Shown piece after piece: positions 45,459-57,808 of a stretch of DNA of 64,000 nucleotides. The position numbers were made by a program, and so were the translations under genes. This DNA is from Coptis chinensis (lineage: Eukaryota > Streptophyta > Magnoliopsida > Ranunculales > Ranunculaceae): assembly GCA_015680905.1 (NCBI GenBank), contig CM027382.1, positions 24,401,501 to 24,465,500 of the forward strand, given 5' to 3'. Under the pieces are notes generated by a model. That model did no database searches. It saw nothing but the letters and a program-made list of their open reading frames with translations, and had not been told where the DNA came from. Within the stretch, counting starts at the first letter, position 1, and every line of letters begins with the position of its first letter.

Positions 45459-46575
45459 TTACAACACCAACGGCGAAAAGCAATATCCGGGTCTTGTACA
45501 CACCATTGCATACATCAAGCTTTTATTACGGATGCATAAGGAATCTTTTCCATTTGACTCTGCTTCATGCTCACCCTTTGGACACATATCTTTGGTCATG
45601 CAGAACCCGCCACTAAGCTTAACAACCGATCGGCGATCCATGTTGAATCTCTTCAACACCTTTCTTAATGTAGCTTTCTTGAGAAAGCCACAACTTCCCA
45701 CTATTTACGTCACGGTGATTAAGCATACCAAGTATTTATTTTGCTTGACCCAAATCTTTCATCTCAAAGGACTTACTCAAGTCTTTCTTCAGATATCTTG
45801 TTGATGTTTTGGCCAACTATCAACATATCATCCACATACAACAAGAGCACTATGAAATCCCCATCCTAAAATTTCTAAACAAACACACAATGATCGAAAA
45901 GCGGACTTCTTGTATCCATGCTTCACCATAAAGGACTTAAACTTTATGTACCATCGCCTCGGTGCTTGCTTCAGCCCATATAAACTCTTTTTAACGACTT
46001 TGCATACTAGGTGCTCCTTTGCCTTTGACCTCAAACCCCTATGGCTGGTCTATGTAGACATCTTCTTCAAGGTTTCCATGAAGAAAAGTTGTCTTGACAT
46101 CTAGTTGCTCAACTTCTAGGTTCATACTTGCGGTCAGACCCAATACCATCCCGATAGAAGTAATCTTAACTACAGGAGAGAAAATTTTATCAAAGTCAAT
46201 ACCTTTTATTCGACTAAATTCTTTCACAACAAGGCGAGCTTTGTGTCTTGGGTGTGGATTATTCTCCTCATGCTTGACTTTGAAGATCCACTTATTCTTG
46301 AGAACTTTTCTTCCTTTTGGTTTCTCAACTAAGTCATAAGTGTGATTCTTATGTAAAGAATCTATCTCATCATGCATGGCCTTCAACCAATTGTCTTTGT
46401 CTGTACCTTCAAGAGCCCCTTGATAGTACATAGGTTCTCCACCATCAGATAGTAAAATATACGTATATGGTGGATACTTGGTTGAAGCTTGTCTCTCTCT
46501 GTTGGACCTCCTTGCCCCATCTTCTTGTGCATAAGGAGGATGCACTTCTGCTTGCTTAGGTGGTGGTTCATTCAC
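45459..46575 (-). pseudogene. Copia reverse transcriptase, copy A
   Basis: The N-terminal half at 46039-46575 is open (NKWIFKVKHEENNPHPRHKA, then KIFSPVVKITSIGMVLGL) and ends at TAG right after DQP. The rest, including the YVDD region near 45810-45850, is broken by frameshifts that copy B lacks. Several differences fall at CTG positions, for example GAACCCGCC here against GAACTGGCC in copy B. Confidence 0.8.
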
Positions 46576-46602
46576 TTCATCAGCATCTTCTATATCAATA
46601 GG

Positions 46603-46980
46603 TTATATCCCATCATGCGCAATATGATCATCATTATGAGCTTCAAACCCATGGTTCTCTGCATTATCAATGCCTTCTACACATTCCACAATAGGAACTT
46701 CTGGTTCTGAATCAACAAGATCAATAGTGAAAGCTTCTAGCTTCTCACTATCTTCAAAGTCTGCTATGGTTTGGTCTTCTAAGAACACAACATCTTGACT
46801 TCGGATTACCTTCTTGTTAATTGGATCATAAAGTTTGTAGCGAAACTTCTCATCCCTATAACCCAAAAAAATGCACTACTTAGCTTTATCATCAAGCTTG
46901 GATCTCTCATCCTTGGGAATATCAACAAATGCCCTGTACCTAAATACCCTAAAGTATCCATAATCAACATCTTTGCCTAA
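46603..46980 (-). pseudogene. Copia linker between integrase and RT, copy A
   Basis: The frame at 46603-46866 encodes GYRDEKFRYKLYDPINKKVI and RSQDVVFLEDQTI, the conserved copia segment after the integrase core. It is followed by an acidic linker. A stop precedes it near 46870. Confidence 0.75.
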
Positions 46981-47559
46981 CTATACTCTCTTTGGATAAT
47001 CACTATTTAGAAGCTTCAAATGCGATAGGTTGATCACATATATGGTTGTGCACATTGCTTCTACCCAGTAACTTCTAGGTAACTTAGAGTGAGATAGCAT
47101 GCATCTCATCCTCTCTACAATGGTCCGGTTCATCCTTTCGCCTATACCATTGTGTTGCGGAGTCTTGGGAACGGTCTGCTCATGACAAATCCCATGACTC
47201 TTGCAATATTCTTCAAACGGCCCAGTATACTCACCCCTATTATCTGAGCGAATACACTTCAAAGGCTTCCCTGTGTCTCTTTCCACCATGTTATGAAAAG
47301 TCTTAAACACGCCAAGTACTTCATCCTTGCTCTTCAAACTATATGCCCATATCTTTCTTGACGCTTCATCAATGAAAGTCAAGAAGTACAAAAACTCCCC
47401 ATGAGACTTCACTTTCATAGGACCATATAAATTTGTGTGTACAAGCTTAAGGACATTGTCCTTTCTGTGAGAGGGAATCTTTGGAAAAAACACTCGTGTT
47501 TCTTTCCCTACAAAACAATGAGTACATTTATTTAAATGCGCATCTTTTATGTTTGGCAA
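46981..47559 (-). pseudogene. Copia integrase, copy A
   Basis: The frame shows an HHCC-type end (HLNKCTHC), then HTNLYGPM, LTFIDEASRKIWAYSLKSKD, CIRSDNRGEY, TPQHNGIGERMNRTIVERMR. The catalytic triad would be D, D, E, but the first is Asn in HTNLYGPM (codon AAT). The Asp in SDNRGEY and the Glu in GERMNRT are present. The same Asn occurs in copy B, so it predates the duplication. The enzyme is predicted inactive. Confidence 0.85.
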
Positions 47560-48070
47560 GAACTTTCATGCCTTTTTCTCCTATATGACACATCTCTTAT
47601 GCCATAGTTCAGAGGAAGCTTTTCTTGTGCGCATTTAACTCGTTTTACACAAACTAGGTCAGTGTCTTGTAAAGCGAATAAGTTTTCTTCCCTTTGGCTA
47701 CTACAATGGAACCTCTGCTCAGTTTTCATACCCCGTTACCAAACGAGTTTTGAAAGCCATCATCATCTAACTTCCCAGCGGAAATTAGGCTTAGCAAATG
47801 TCGTGGGACATGTCTTACATCCTTGAGTGTCAAGGTGTAGCTGACATTGGTTTCTACATGAACATCTCCAATGCCTACAATCTTTGAGACTCCACTGTTA
47901 CCCATCTTTACCTCACCAAATTTACCATAGCTGTAGGTAGTGAAGAATACCCTGTGTGGTGTGATTTGATAGGATGCTCCCCAGATCTATCGCCCATTCT
48001 CAGATCCCCGCATAAGGTACTAACACATCACTCACCACAATCGACACAATTCCCACTAGACCATCGCCTA

Positions 48071-48862
48071 CTAGTGCGGTAGTATCTCACCATGTTTCGT
48101 TCCTCTTATCATGTCTTTATGTACACGCTTATTCTTCTCATTCCTCTTTAGTGTTCTACACTCATACATACCTGAAGGGCCCTTTGGTGGCATAATAGTA
48201 ACATTGTCTTTCTGCCTTAGGAGTTCTAGTTTCACCCCTAGATTTGCTTCTATCATCACCTCTAGAATGAGATGGTTTTCTGCTCTTACCTCTCCCCCGC
48301 TTCTCTGTGATAAGGATCTCTGAGTGAGAGGTGCTACTTCATGAACCCTTCTTGTCTCCTCATTCAACAATGCCCTGGTAGCCATCTCCATGGAAATAAC
48401 TCCATCCTTAGCGGCTCCGTTAAGAGAAACTGCTAACGTCTCCCAATTGTCAGGTAGAGAGCTTAGTAGGAACAAAGCCTCAACTTCGTCACCCATATCA
48501 ATCTTCATCAAGTGCAACTGATTGATTGTATTTTGTAGTTCATTAAGATGCTCAAACATTGAAGAACCTTCATTGCACTTCAATTCATGTTAGCAAACTT
48601 CTTAATGAAAGTAACACTTTGTTTCCGTTGACTTCTCTCATGGGGTCTTCTCGAGTTTCTTCCACAAGCCAAAGCGGCGGTCTTGGATACATGGTGGAAG
48701 ACACCGCCGTCAATCCACTGAATGTACCCAATAGCTTTACGTCAAACTTGCTTGCTCCACTCAGCTACGGCAGTCGCTTCTAGTTTTACTCCTCCATTCT
48801 CAATGGGTTGTGCCAAGTCCTTGCAATAGAGCAAGTCTTCCATCTTGGTTTTCCAAATAGTG
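48071..48862 (-). pseudogene. Copia gag, copy A
   Basis: The frame at 48071-48583 shows MKCNEGSSMFEHLNELQNTI and DEVEALFLLSSLPDNWETLA, the UBN2-type copia gag core. A zinc-knuckle-like region follows in shifted frames. The N-terminal part (48590-48790) has more indels than in copy B, for instance around CACCGCCGTC. A LINE interrupts it at 48863. Confidence 0.8.
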
Positions 48863-49335
48863 TTTTTTTTTTTTTTTTTTTTTGAAAAGCTAGGGTTAAG
48901 GGTACCCCAACCTTTATTTGATCATGATCTAAAGTACAACTTACCTCTTCATCCTCTTTGACCAAAACATGTAGCCTTTGGTCTAAAGGGGGAATGAAAT
49001 ACAAAACACTTTCATCTTTAGAATTACTAAGTTTTGATAAATAATCTGCAGCACTCGTTACCTTCTCTGTAAACATGTTCAAAGTCCACCAAAACTCGTA
49101 ATAAGTTGCCCTGATCTTTGCTATGATGTTCCTATCAGTCCAAGTGGCTCCTCCTTTGTTCAGTATAATGCCACAACCCGCATAGAATCGATTGTACATG
49201 TAAATCATTATTCTCATCCGAAGCTCCTCAAGGCCTTTCAAGACTCCAAGCAGCCTGGCGAAAGCACCGAGGAGATTTTGACGATCCAAGAAACCCACAA
49301 AGGACCGCACCATTTTGGTTTCTAATTATCCCACC
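48863..49335 (-). mobile_element. LINE insertion in copia gag, copy A, cut by the junction
   Basis: A T run at 48863-48883 and the minus-strand tail GGTACCCTTAACCCTAGC match the LINE in copy B. The RNase H-like frame continues to 49313. The element stops abruptly at 49335, where copy B of the duplication begins in Athila LTR sequence. Confidence 0.8.
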
Positions 49336-50283
49336 TTTTAATGTGGTAGATAAAAATGAATCAATGTGGTTTGATAATTCAATGGGAGGAAATGAGATTT
49401 CTCTCAAATGGAGAAGAAATTAGACAAATGTGGGGACACTCTAATTCTCCTTGACTTATTTTCCTCACATGACATTATTTTTAATTCCTTAGTGAAAATG
49501 AGAGTTAGTTTTTGGTTTTATTAAAAGCTTGTAATAGTTTTAATGGAGGAACACTTTGTTCTTCTAGAAAATATAGAAGTGATTTTGGTTGTGGATATTT
49601 CTTCTCTCTCTCTCTCTCTCTTTGGTGTTTTTATTAGTTCATAAGTCTTTGTCCCAAGGATCATGAGCTAACTTCCCTTTTAAAGTTAGTCTAACTTCAT
49701 GTGAGGGAGTAAACCAATTGTTGGTTTGGTAGGTTTTAGGAAGAACAACTAACTCTACATCCTACCCCCAAAATGGTAGTTGGTGTAGAGTTTAGTTAGA
49801 AATCAAGCAATGAGCTTAGAGATAAAGTCATTGTTTGGTTTCACTTGCTAGCATGTATGAGCTCTTTTAAGTGAGCCATGCATGCTAGGATCAAATCTAT
49901 TTTTCCGTTAGGGACTTGTCTATGAGTCTAGGAAGAATCAAAACCTATTTCAAATCAACACTAATGATAGTTTCACATGAGGAGGATTAACTCTCAATTT
50001 CTCTTTCAAATTTCCATTTGATTATTAAGTGCATGTTTTTCATTGTTAATGTTTTTATTAATGTTTGTATAGGAAGGAAAAATCTAACATTTATATTATA
50101 TCCTTACTCCTTAATTTCCCTTTATTGTAACATCTAATTTTTTAGTTGTTCTAAGCTTTAGGTTAGTTCGAACATCCTTATTCAAACTCTACGAAGCGAA
50201 GATCGTGAGTAAGGAATCTTGATTGATTTTACATTAATTTTAGAGAGTTCAAACTCTAAAGTAGTGTTCTCAAGCTTATATCA
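49336..50283 (+). repeat. Athila LTR fragment at the start of copy B
   Basis: The segment matches the last 947 bases of the 3' LTR with many small indels, for example AATTCAATGGGAGG against AATTCACGTGGGAGG. It ends at TATATCA followed by ATGGG. It is not an independent insertion. Confidence 0.9.
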
Positions 50284-50288
50284 ATGGG

Positions 50289-50640
50289 GATCAATCAGAT
50301 TTGAGTTCTCTCATTCAACCCTTGGGCGTGACATTTAGGTTAATTGTTTGATTTGCTGCTCAAGGTCTGATTATAATCTGCTTGCTTATCTAAATCGGAG
50401 TTTAATTCAATTATTCAGTGGAGAAACTCTATAGATTGAGGAGGATGATGGGTGTGGTCGAGCATTGGGTCTATTTCTCTTGCCATGTCCTTGAATGGGA
50501 AGCTTTTGATCCTATTTTGCCGCGATGGATGCACTGCCAAGGATGCCAAATAATGAATGCTTCATGTGCTATGATAAGGTCCAACAACACTGAACTTCTC
50601 GTTTTTGGGAAGGAGATAACATCACATGCAAAAGCGTGAT
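50289..50640 (+). pseudogene. F-box/kelch fragment, copy B
   Basis: It repeats the fragment at 37877-38250 with extra indels. MMGVVEHWVYFSCHVLEWEA and ELLVFGKEITSH are still readable, but the frame changes before the first and after each. Copy B has no upstream half because the duplication starts inside the LTR. Confidence 0.8.
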
Positions 50641-50774
50641 GTTGCTTGTCACGAAGCCCCACATCAGATTTTGTTAGTCATCCCATTTCAATACCGACAC
50701 ATCATCTTCCGTTAGCACACATAAGCAGACGTTTGTACACATAGGCAGCCGTTTGTACACATAGGAAAATTTTC

Positions 50775-50893
50775 TAACGGAAATGCACGGTGGCCCAAAC
50801 GATACAAAAAAAAAGGTCATAGCCCAATTTGCTAAAAAAAAAGTTCTTAGCCCAAATTGATAAAACCAGCAAAGTTCATGGTATTTCAAAGCG
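50775..50893 (-). repeat. Pack-MULE right terminal repeat, copy B
   Basis: This is the duplicated counterpart of 38371-38489. It has several small deletions relative to copy A, including loss of CT in CCCAAACTGATAC. Confidence 0.75.
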
Positions 50894-51439
50894 TTAATTT
50901 TTTCGGAAAAATGAATTGAGTTGCTTGAACATTTACTTTATGCATTTAACCACACATGTGATTTGGGAAAAAAAAAGGAAAAAAAAAAACTAATCATAAA
51001 ATAAGTGATAGTGTACACCAAAAACAAATAAAATTGTATTGTATGCACTATATATATGGGCCTAACAAATAAAGTTGGATCAATTTGAGGTGTCATCCAT
51101 TGTGGGATTTAGATATTTAGTCATAGTTAAGTATTTCAAAACCACGAGGCCACAATAATTCTGACATATTCTAATTAAATTTATGAATTTTATAATTTCT
51201 AATTTTAGCGGAATAATGAGATTCAGATTAAAAGCGGACGTTGGCTTAAATAAATTATATAGCTATTGATTTAGTTAAAGTGGATGTTGGGCTTAAATAA
51301 ATTATATACCAAACCAAACCAAAACAAATTACATGTGGAAAATTAAATTATACAAAAAAATAACATCACAAAATATATAATAACAAATGAAAAAAAAAAA
51401 AACAATAATGACAAATATTTTAAAATATATATAATATGC

Positions 51440-52325
51440 TGCATGAAACTAATGTCAAAAAACAAATAACGAGAAATAGAAAACTAGATGCAAATGCATT
51501 GAACTAACCTCAAATAATATTTAATTGGAAATCGGAAATTGGATGCACATGTAAGTATTAAACTAATCTTAAAAATTAATTATTATACAATTGGAATATT
51601 GATACAACTACATTAAACTAACCTCAAAGAATAATTAACGGGAAATCAAAACTTGGATGTAAATACATCGAACTAACACCAAATAATAATTCTCGAGAAA
51701 TTGGGAACTGAATGCAAATGCATTGAACTAACCCTCAGAGATTAAATTAATGGAAAATCGGAAACTAGATGCAACTGTATTGAACTAACCTAAAAAAAAA
51801 CTATAAATTGGAAACAGGATGCAAATGCGTGAAACTAATCTTTAAAAATAATTAACGAGAAATCGAAAATCGGATGCAACTACACTGAACTAATTTCAAA
51901 AAATAAACTGGATGCAAATGCATTGAACTAACATCAATAAATAATTAACGGAAAATCAGAAACTAGATGCAAATTCATTGAACTAACCTCAAACAATAAT
52001 TAACGGGAAATAAGAAACTTGATGCAAATGCAACCTCATCGAATAATAAACGAGAAATCAGAAACTAGATGCAAATATATTAAACTAATCTCAAAAATGA
52101 TTAACGGAAATTGAAAACTGGATGCAAATGCATTGAACTAAGCTCGAAGAATAATTAGTAGAAAAATTGGAAATTGTAAATTGGATGCAAATGCATTAAA
52201 AACTAACTACAAAGAATAATTAACAAGAAATCAAAAACTGGATGCAAATCAGTATTGAACTAACCTCAAAAATAAATAACATAAAATCAGAACCGATGCA
52301 AATGCATTGAACTAACCTCAAAATA
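51440..52325. repeat. 55-bp tandem array, block 1, copy B
   Basis: Unit for unit this matches block 1 of copy A (39029-39915), apart from small indels. The unit order is conserved, so it arose by duplication of the whole block and not by independent amplification. Confidence 0.9.
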
Positions 52326-52879
52326 TAGTTGTGTTATATGTTGTGGGAATGTCTCGATAAGTATAGTTTTGCATTTAAAACGGTGTTTATCTTATCTTTT
52401 TTCGTATAATTGGGAACACCTTGCTATTCAAGTAGCTTCAATATGAACTTTGTCTTATTAGACAATCTCACAAAACTTCAATCAAACTTCTATTATTAAA
52501 CAACAAATGAAGTTGAAGGATTTTATCAATGCATGATGAGTTATTTTTTTTTAATAGAGAGTTTATGGGGTTTTCATGTTATAAGAAATTTAGATGAGTG
52601 ATTAATATAATATTTGTATATAATAGTTATGCATATATAGTTGCATATATTTTTCAGAATAATTAATATGACAGGACCGTTAAGTAGATAATCTTTGAAT
52701 TGAAGATACCACATAGTGAGCGGGTATATAATTTAAAGAATAATTAACGGAAATTGGGAACTGGATAATCTTTGATGATCCCATATAGTAAATCAAACAT
52801 AATTTATTTTTATATCATGTTTGCAAGGACACTACAGATGGATAAGTAGAAAGTTCATATTACACACCACATTGGATAA
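52326..52879. repeat. Array spacer S1, copy B
   Basis: It is nearly identical to 39916-40469. The segment contains no ORF and keeps the TCTCGATAAGTATAGTTTTG word. Confidence 0.8.
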
Positions 52880-54342
52880 TTAAAAGAAATTGAAAAATGG
52901 ATTCAAATACATTGAACTGAGCTCAAAGAGTAATTAACGGGAAATCAGAAACTTTATGCAAATGCAATACACTAAACTCAAAAAGTAAGTAACTAGAAAT
53001 CGAAAACTGGATGCAACTGCATTAAACTAATGTCAGAGAATAACTAATAATGGGAAATTAGAAATTGGATGCAAATCCTTGAAAAATATTTAACAAGAAA
53101 TCGGAAACTGTATGCAAAAATGCATCAAACAAACCTCAAATAATAATTAACGATGAATCAGAAACTAGATGCAAATGCATTGAACTAACCTCAAAATATA
53201 ATTAATTAGAAATCAAAACCAAATGCAAGCGCGCATTGAACTAACCTCATAGAATAATTGACGAAAAATCAGAAACTAGATGCAAATGAATTGAAATAAC
53301 CTCAAAGAATAGTTAACGGAAAATCGAAACCGGATGAAATTGTATCGAACTAACTTCAATGCATAAATAATCGAAATCATAAACTAGATGCAGATATATT
53401 GAACTAACCTCAAAGAGTTATTAATGAGATATCAAAAACTGGATGCAAATGTAATGAACTAATCTAAAGACTAATTAACGAATATAGAAACATCAAAAAA
53501 TGGATACAAATGCACTGAACTAACCTCAATGAATAATTAACGGAAAATCATAAATTTGATGCAACTACACTGAACAAACCTTAAAAAATAATTAATAGGA
53601 AATCGAAAACTTGCTGCAAATGCATCAAACTAACCTAAAAAAATAATTAACGGGAAATCGGAAATTGGATGCAACTGCATTGAACTAACCTCAAAGAATA
53701 ATTAACGAAAAATTGGAAACTGGATGCAACTGCATTAAACTAAAATCATATATTAACTAACAGGCCAGGAAATCAGAAATTGGATGCAATATCCTTGATG
53801 AATATTTAACGAAAAATTAGAAACTGGATGCAAATGCATTGAAATAACCTCAAAGAATAGTTAACTAGAAATCGGAAACTGGATGTAACCTACATCGAAC
53901 TACTCTCAAAACATAAATAACTAGAAATTGGAAGCTAGATCACGAACTAACTTCCGAAAAAATATTTAACGGAAATCGGAACCTGATGCGATGTATTAAA
54001 CTAACCTCAAAGAGTAATTAACGGAAAATTGGAACCTTGATGCAAATGCAATTAACTAATCTCAAAAAGTAACTAACGAAACATTGAAAACTAGATGAAA
54101 CTGCACTGAATTAACCTTAATGACTAATGGAAAATCGTAAACTTGGTGCAACTGCACTGAACTAACTTCAAAACATAATTAATGGAAAATCAGAAACTTG
54201 ATACAACTACATTGAATTAACCTCAAAGAATAATTAATGGAAAATCGGAAACTAGATCCAACTACGTTGAACTAGCCTAAAAAAATAATTAATATAAAAT
54301 CGGAAACTTGATGCAAATGCATTGAACTAACCTCAAAACATA
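52880..54342. repeat. 55-bp tandem array, block 2, copy B
   Basis: It matches block 2 of copy A unit for unit. Copy differences are concentrated near 53935-53990 and 53210-53230. Confidence 0.9.
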
Positions 54343-54700
54343 GCTGTATTATATATAAGGAAAATATAATATCTCGACAAGTATAGTTTTGCATTTTAAG
54401 TAGTGTTTATTATAATTATTTTATTATGATTGGAAATGCCTTGCTATTTAAGTAGTTTCAATATCATCTTCGTCACATTGGACATTCTCACAAAATTTCA
54501 ATCAAACTTATATTATTAAACATAACAACAAAAATAAATCGATGAGTTTTACCAAGATTTGGTGCTTTCTTTTGATAGAGAGTGGTGCAAGAAATTTGAA
54601 AAAGTGATTAATATACTTTCCATATCTCATAATTATGAATAGTTGCTAATAGTTTTTAGAATAATTTAATATAACGACAGCCGTTCATAGGACTTTTCCT
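54343..54700. repeat. Array spacer S2, copy B
   Basis: The counterpart of 41936-42290, with the TCTCGACAAGTATAGTTTTG word. It is followed by the doubled GACTTTTCCTATTTTCTC sequence. Confidence 0.75.
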
Positions 54701-54856
54701 ATTTTCTCAGATGGCCAAAAAAATCTTGAGACTTTTCCTATTTTCTCGAGGTGCCACGTCATCAAAGTAGTTGCCCAACCCGTATCTACTTAAATCAAGA
54801 AATATTAGTGACCATTTGTCCATTTCCTTCTCAAACGGTCCGACACACAAAAAAAA

Positions 54857-55174
54857 ATGGTCCGACCACTTCGTTTCAAAGTTCATAATAATAAAATAAT
54901 AATGGCAATGCCTACGTCATCAGCAGCTTCAAAACGGTTTTCTCCTAACAACCGCGAAAATGGCTCTTCTTTTCTCTCCATCTCATTTTCAGAATTTCAA
55001 TCCATAAAGTATTTTGCTATACTGTTAGCACTCCAAGAGTTTTGTCATCATTTGCTCCTAATACACTTTGAAATTTCGAATAGGTATTCTCCTCTGTGTT
55101 CTGAAAGAAGTATTGGAATAACGAAGGTAGGCTTCCTAGAAGTATTTCCACTTTCAATTGTTACACCGATTTGA
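54857..55174 (+). CDS. Unknown 105-codon ORF, copy B
   Basis: The translation equals that of the ORF at 42448, residue for residue. The rest of the flanking segment (55175-56014) has a few indels relative to copy A and no further ORF. Identity is expected from the recent duplication and does not by itself show selection. Confidence 0.25.
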   Translation: MVRPLRFKVHNNKIIMAMPTSSAASKRFSPNNRENGSSFLSISFSEFQSIKYFAILLALQEFCHHLLLIHFEISNRYSPLCSERSIGITKVGFLEVFPLSIVTPI

Positions 55175-56019
55175 AATCTACAAAATCTACTCTTTGTGAT
55201 AAAACATTCTCACTATTTCTATGAAACTTTAAAACCAACGTTCCTTTACAATAATAGTGTTACTTAAGAATTGGAAAGTGGCAATTTTAATGGATTCCTA
55301 AGGTTACTGAACATTCCATCTACAAGCGAGTTTCCTATATATGGCTCGGTGGGAAAAGATTGGTTCTTGATGACTACTCATTCGCTAGGGTATGAATCTT
55401 CTTTTCTAATTTTCTCTTTGAATCATGATTCTAGCTTTTAATATATTCTGTTCATGAACTCTATTCAATCTCTTAACTTCATGCATTAAGTTTGATATTT
55501 GTTGTTAGATTGAGAAATTGACCACGAAATACATTAGTAAAATAATTTAGTAGTACTTCTTATTATTCGTTGTTACACTGTATTTTCAAGGGCTTTTAAC
55601 CCATATTACGTTCGTAGAGGGTAAAGAAGAAACAATCCATTCTTGAGGTACTAAACACTTTGTCCTTTTTCGTCAAGCATGCATAGACATTAGACAATAC
55701 GCCTTTCTTTTTCATCTTATAGCCTATACTCAATTGGTTTCCTGATTAATTTTTAAAACTTTGGATGTCTAGAAAAAGGGATATAATGAAGTGTTAACAT
55801 TCAGTGAATGGAACTCGAATCCCAAATGTTTCCATTTGTTTGTCTTACGTCTATGGATCTCTATCCTTCTTTCACTAATTACTTTACTCTACTTGCTTTA
55901 ACTTGGTATCATAGTTAGTTTAATGTCCAAATGTTTGTGCAGTGGTACGGTTTTGCTTACTGCGACGTATTCTCATTGATGTAATATAATTCCAGGATAG
56001 GATTCTTAGACGTACTTAA

Positions 56020-57201
56020 TGTTGGGGAAAACGATACCAATCGACCCCACTAAGATAACTTGCACTTGGACAAACTACTACTCCAGACAAAATCTAAACT
56101 TTTACTACAACCAACAACAAGTCCAACCTTCCAAGCAATCAACAACTATCACAAACAAGTAATATAATAATAATGCAAAGAAAGTAAAACATATTTTTTT
56201 TTTGAAAAGTTAAGCTGGGGTTATGGCTGACCCCCACCTATTTTATTGATAATCAACTTGTTACATATGGAGTTCCTGAGGCATTATCCTCATACATATC
56301 TTCCCTAAGAGTATAGTCATTAGAAGGAGGTTTAACAAAAGCACAAGTTCTAAGGCCTCAAGCCTAACACCAAATCTATTCAAAGTACACCATTACTAGA
56401 AGTACCTCATTCCACCTATTGTCCTTTCGAGAATTGTTTTGCCAAAGCTGGGTGATCTTTAAAAACATGCTTTTAGACCTTTTCAAACTCTCGGAAGAAG
56501 GTTCCACAATGGATGTAAGCAAATGTCTGACCCATTCGCTCATCCTAAATCTCTTTAATATAACCATCAAGATGCTTAACCTTTTTCCTGGCCAAAGAGG
56601 AAACTTTCTTCATCATGGCGAGAGTGGGATCATTAATTTCACCAGAGATCGTTGAATGTGCTTCTTAGTTTTTTTTTCTTCTCATATATACCACAACACA
56701 AAGATGTAACGTGGTTCGCCAATGATGTCTACTTCCACAAGAGCTAATCCTTTTATAAATATGGGAAGAAAGATTACAATCACTCATCTCTCCTTACAAG
56801 CTTTTCTTTTTGCAAATGTTCTTTCTCTCTCAATTTTGATTGCTCTCAAAATTTGGTTTCTTTGCAAGACTTGGTTCTCCAAAACCTAAGTTCTGTTTTT
56901 ATACTAAATCCGCAATTTTATGATTCTTGTAGAAATATAAATCTGCAAATTTAGGCATAAGTCTTGGCGGCTCTCGGTAAAGGCAAAATCGAAGGCAGTC
57001 GCTCTCTTATTTTCCTCGAAACCAAAAGTCCAGTAGACCTGTTTTGTGAGAGGTTGAAAAGAAACTATCTTCTTTTTTCACGCAAAGGCGCTGGCAGGCT
57101 AAAAATCTAATCTGGCTGCCGGCTTCGGACCTCTTCTTCACAAACAATCTTTGCTTTCTCCCATATTCTTCCTTATCTTCATGTGAGGGATAACTCCAAC
57201 A
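56020..57201 (-). repeat. Copia 3' LTR, copy B
   Basis: It repeats 43609-44801, including the LINE-like insert (56195-56687). CTTAA precedes it at 56015-56019 as in copy A. The GC-rich part at 56965-57130 is strongly altered here by indels, unlike copy A and the right LTR. Confidence 0.9.
56195..56687 (-). mobile_element. Short LINE-like insertion in the copia LTR, copy B
   Basis: Duplicate of 43785-44277. Its T run and 3' end motif are unchanged, and the frame at 56376-56570 is identical to that in copy A. Confidence 0.7.
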
Positions 57202-57249
57202 ATCTCCCTCTCCCGAACAGTGAAGGGGGATACCTCCATGCATTCCTAA

Positions 57250-57772
57250 TCAACAGGAGGAGTGTGCTACCATTCCGACAGTATCACAACAAATATCAAA
57301 CTTACCTTTCGGTAAGACTTTGGTCATCATATCCGACCTGTTCTTGTCAATATGGATCTTCTCAATACACAAATGATTGTCTTCGAGAATTTCTCTAATC
57401 CAATGATAACGCACATATATGTGCTTGGATCTATAATGAAAAGTCGGGTTCATGCTCAAATGGATGGCGCTCTGACTATCACAATGACTGTCACATGTAT
57501 GTGCTAGGATCTACAAACTGTTTCTACTTTAGCCCTAGTTCATCGAAGAACCTCTTCATCCATAACATCTCTTTACAACACTCAGTGGCTGTAATATACT
57601 CGGCTTCTGTAGTGGAGAGGGCAACACACTTTTGCAACTTAGATTGCCAAGAAATTGCTCTCCCTGCAAAAGTAAACAGATAACCGGAGGTGGACTTCAT
57701 AGAGTCAACATCACCTGCCATGTCTACATCTGTGTAGCCTTCAAGCAAGGTCTTACTTTCACCAAAACACAA
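57250..57772 (-). pseudogene. Copia RNase H, copy B
   Basis: The core at 57524-57772 is identical in translation to copy A. The tail at 57250-57459 reads HYRSKHIYVRYHWIREILED, where copy A has HYISKH, a single codon difference. The frame break between the two pieces is shared. Confidence 0.8.
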
Positions 57773-57808
57773 ATACGCCTTGGAAGTGCCCTTGAGATAT
57801 CTTAATAT

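Larger units (their letters stand above)
36925..49335 (+). repeat. 12.4-kb tandem duplication, copy A
   Basis: Copy A runs from inside the Athila 3' LTR to inside the LINE that interrupts the copia gag. Copy B follows immediately at 49336-61760 in the same direction. Shared landmarks keep an offset of 12403-12412 bases (for example 42448 and 54857). The junction reads ATTATCCCACC then TTTTAATGTGG and shows almost no microhomology. Confidence 0.9.

Noticed and set aside
49336..50283. An independent second Athila solo LTR
   Set aside because: It lacks the LTR start and is followed by the same F-box and MULE sequence as the 3' LTR, so it is part of the duplication.
56020..57201. A second copia element inserted beside the first
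   Set aside because: The flanking CTTAA and the adjoining unknown segment are duplicated together with the LTR, which fits tandem duplication and not a separate insertion.
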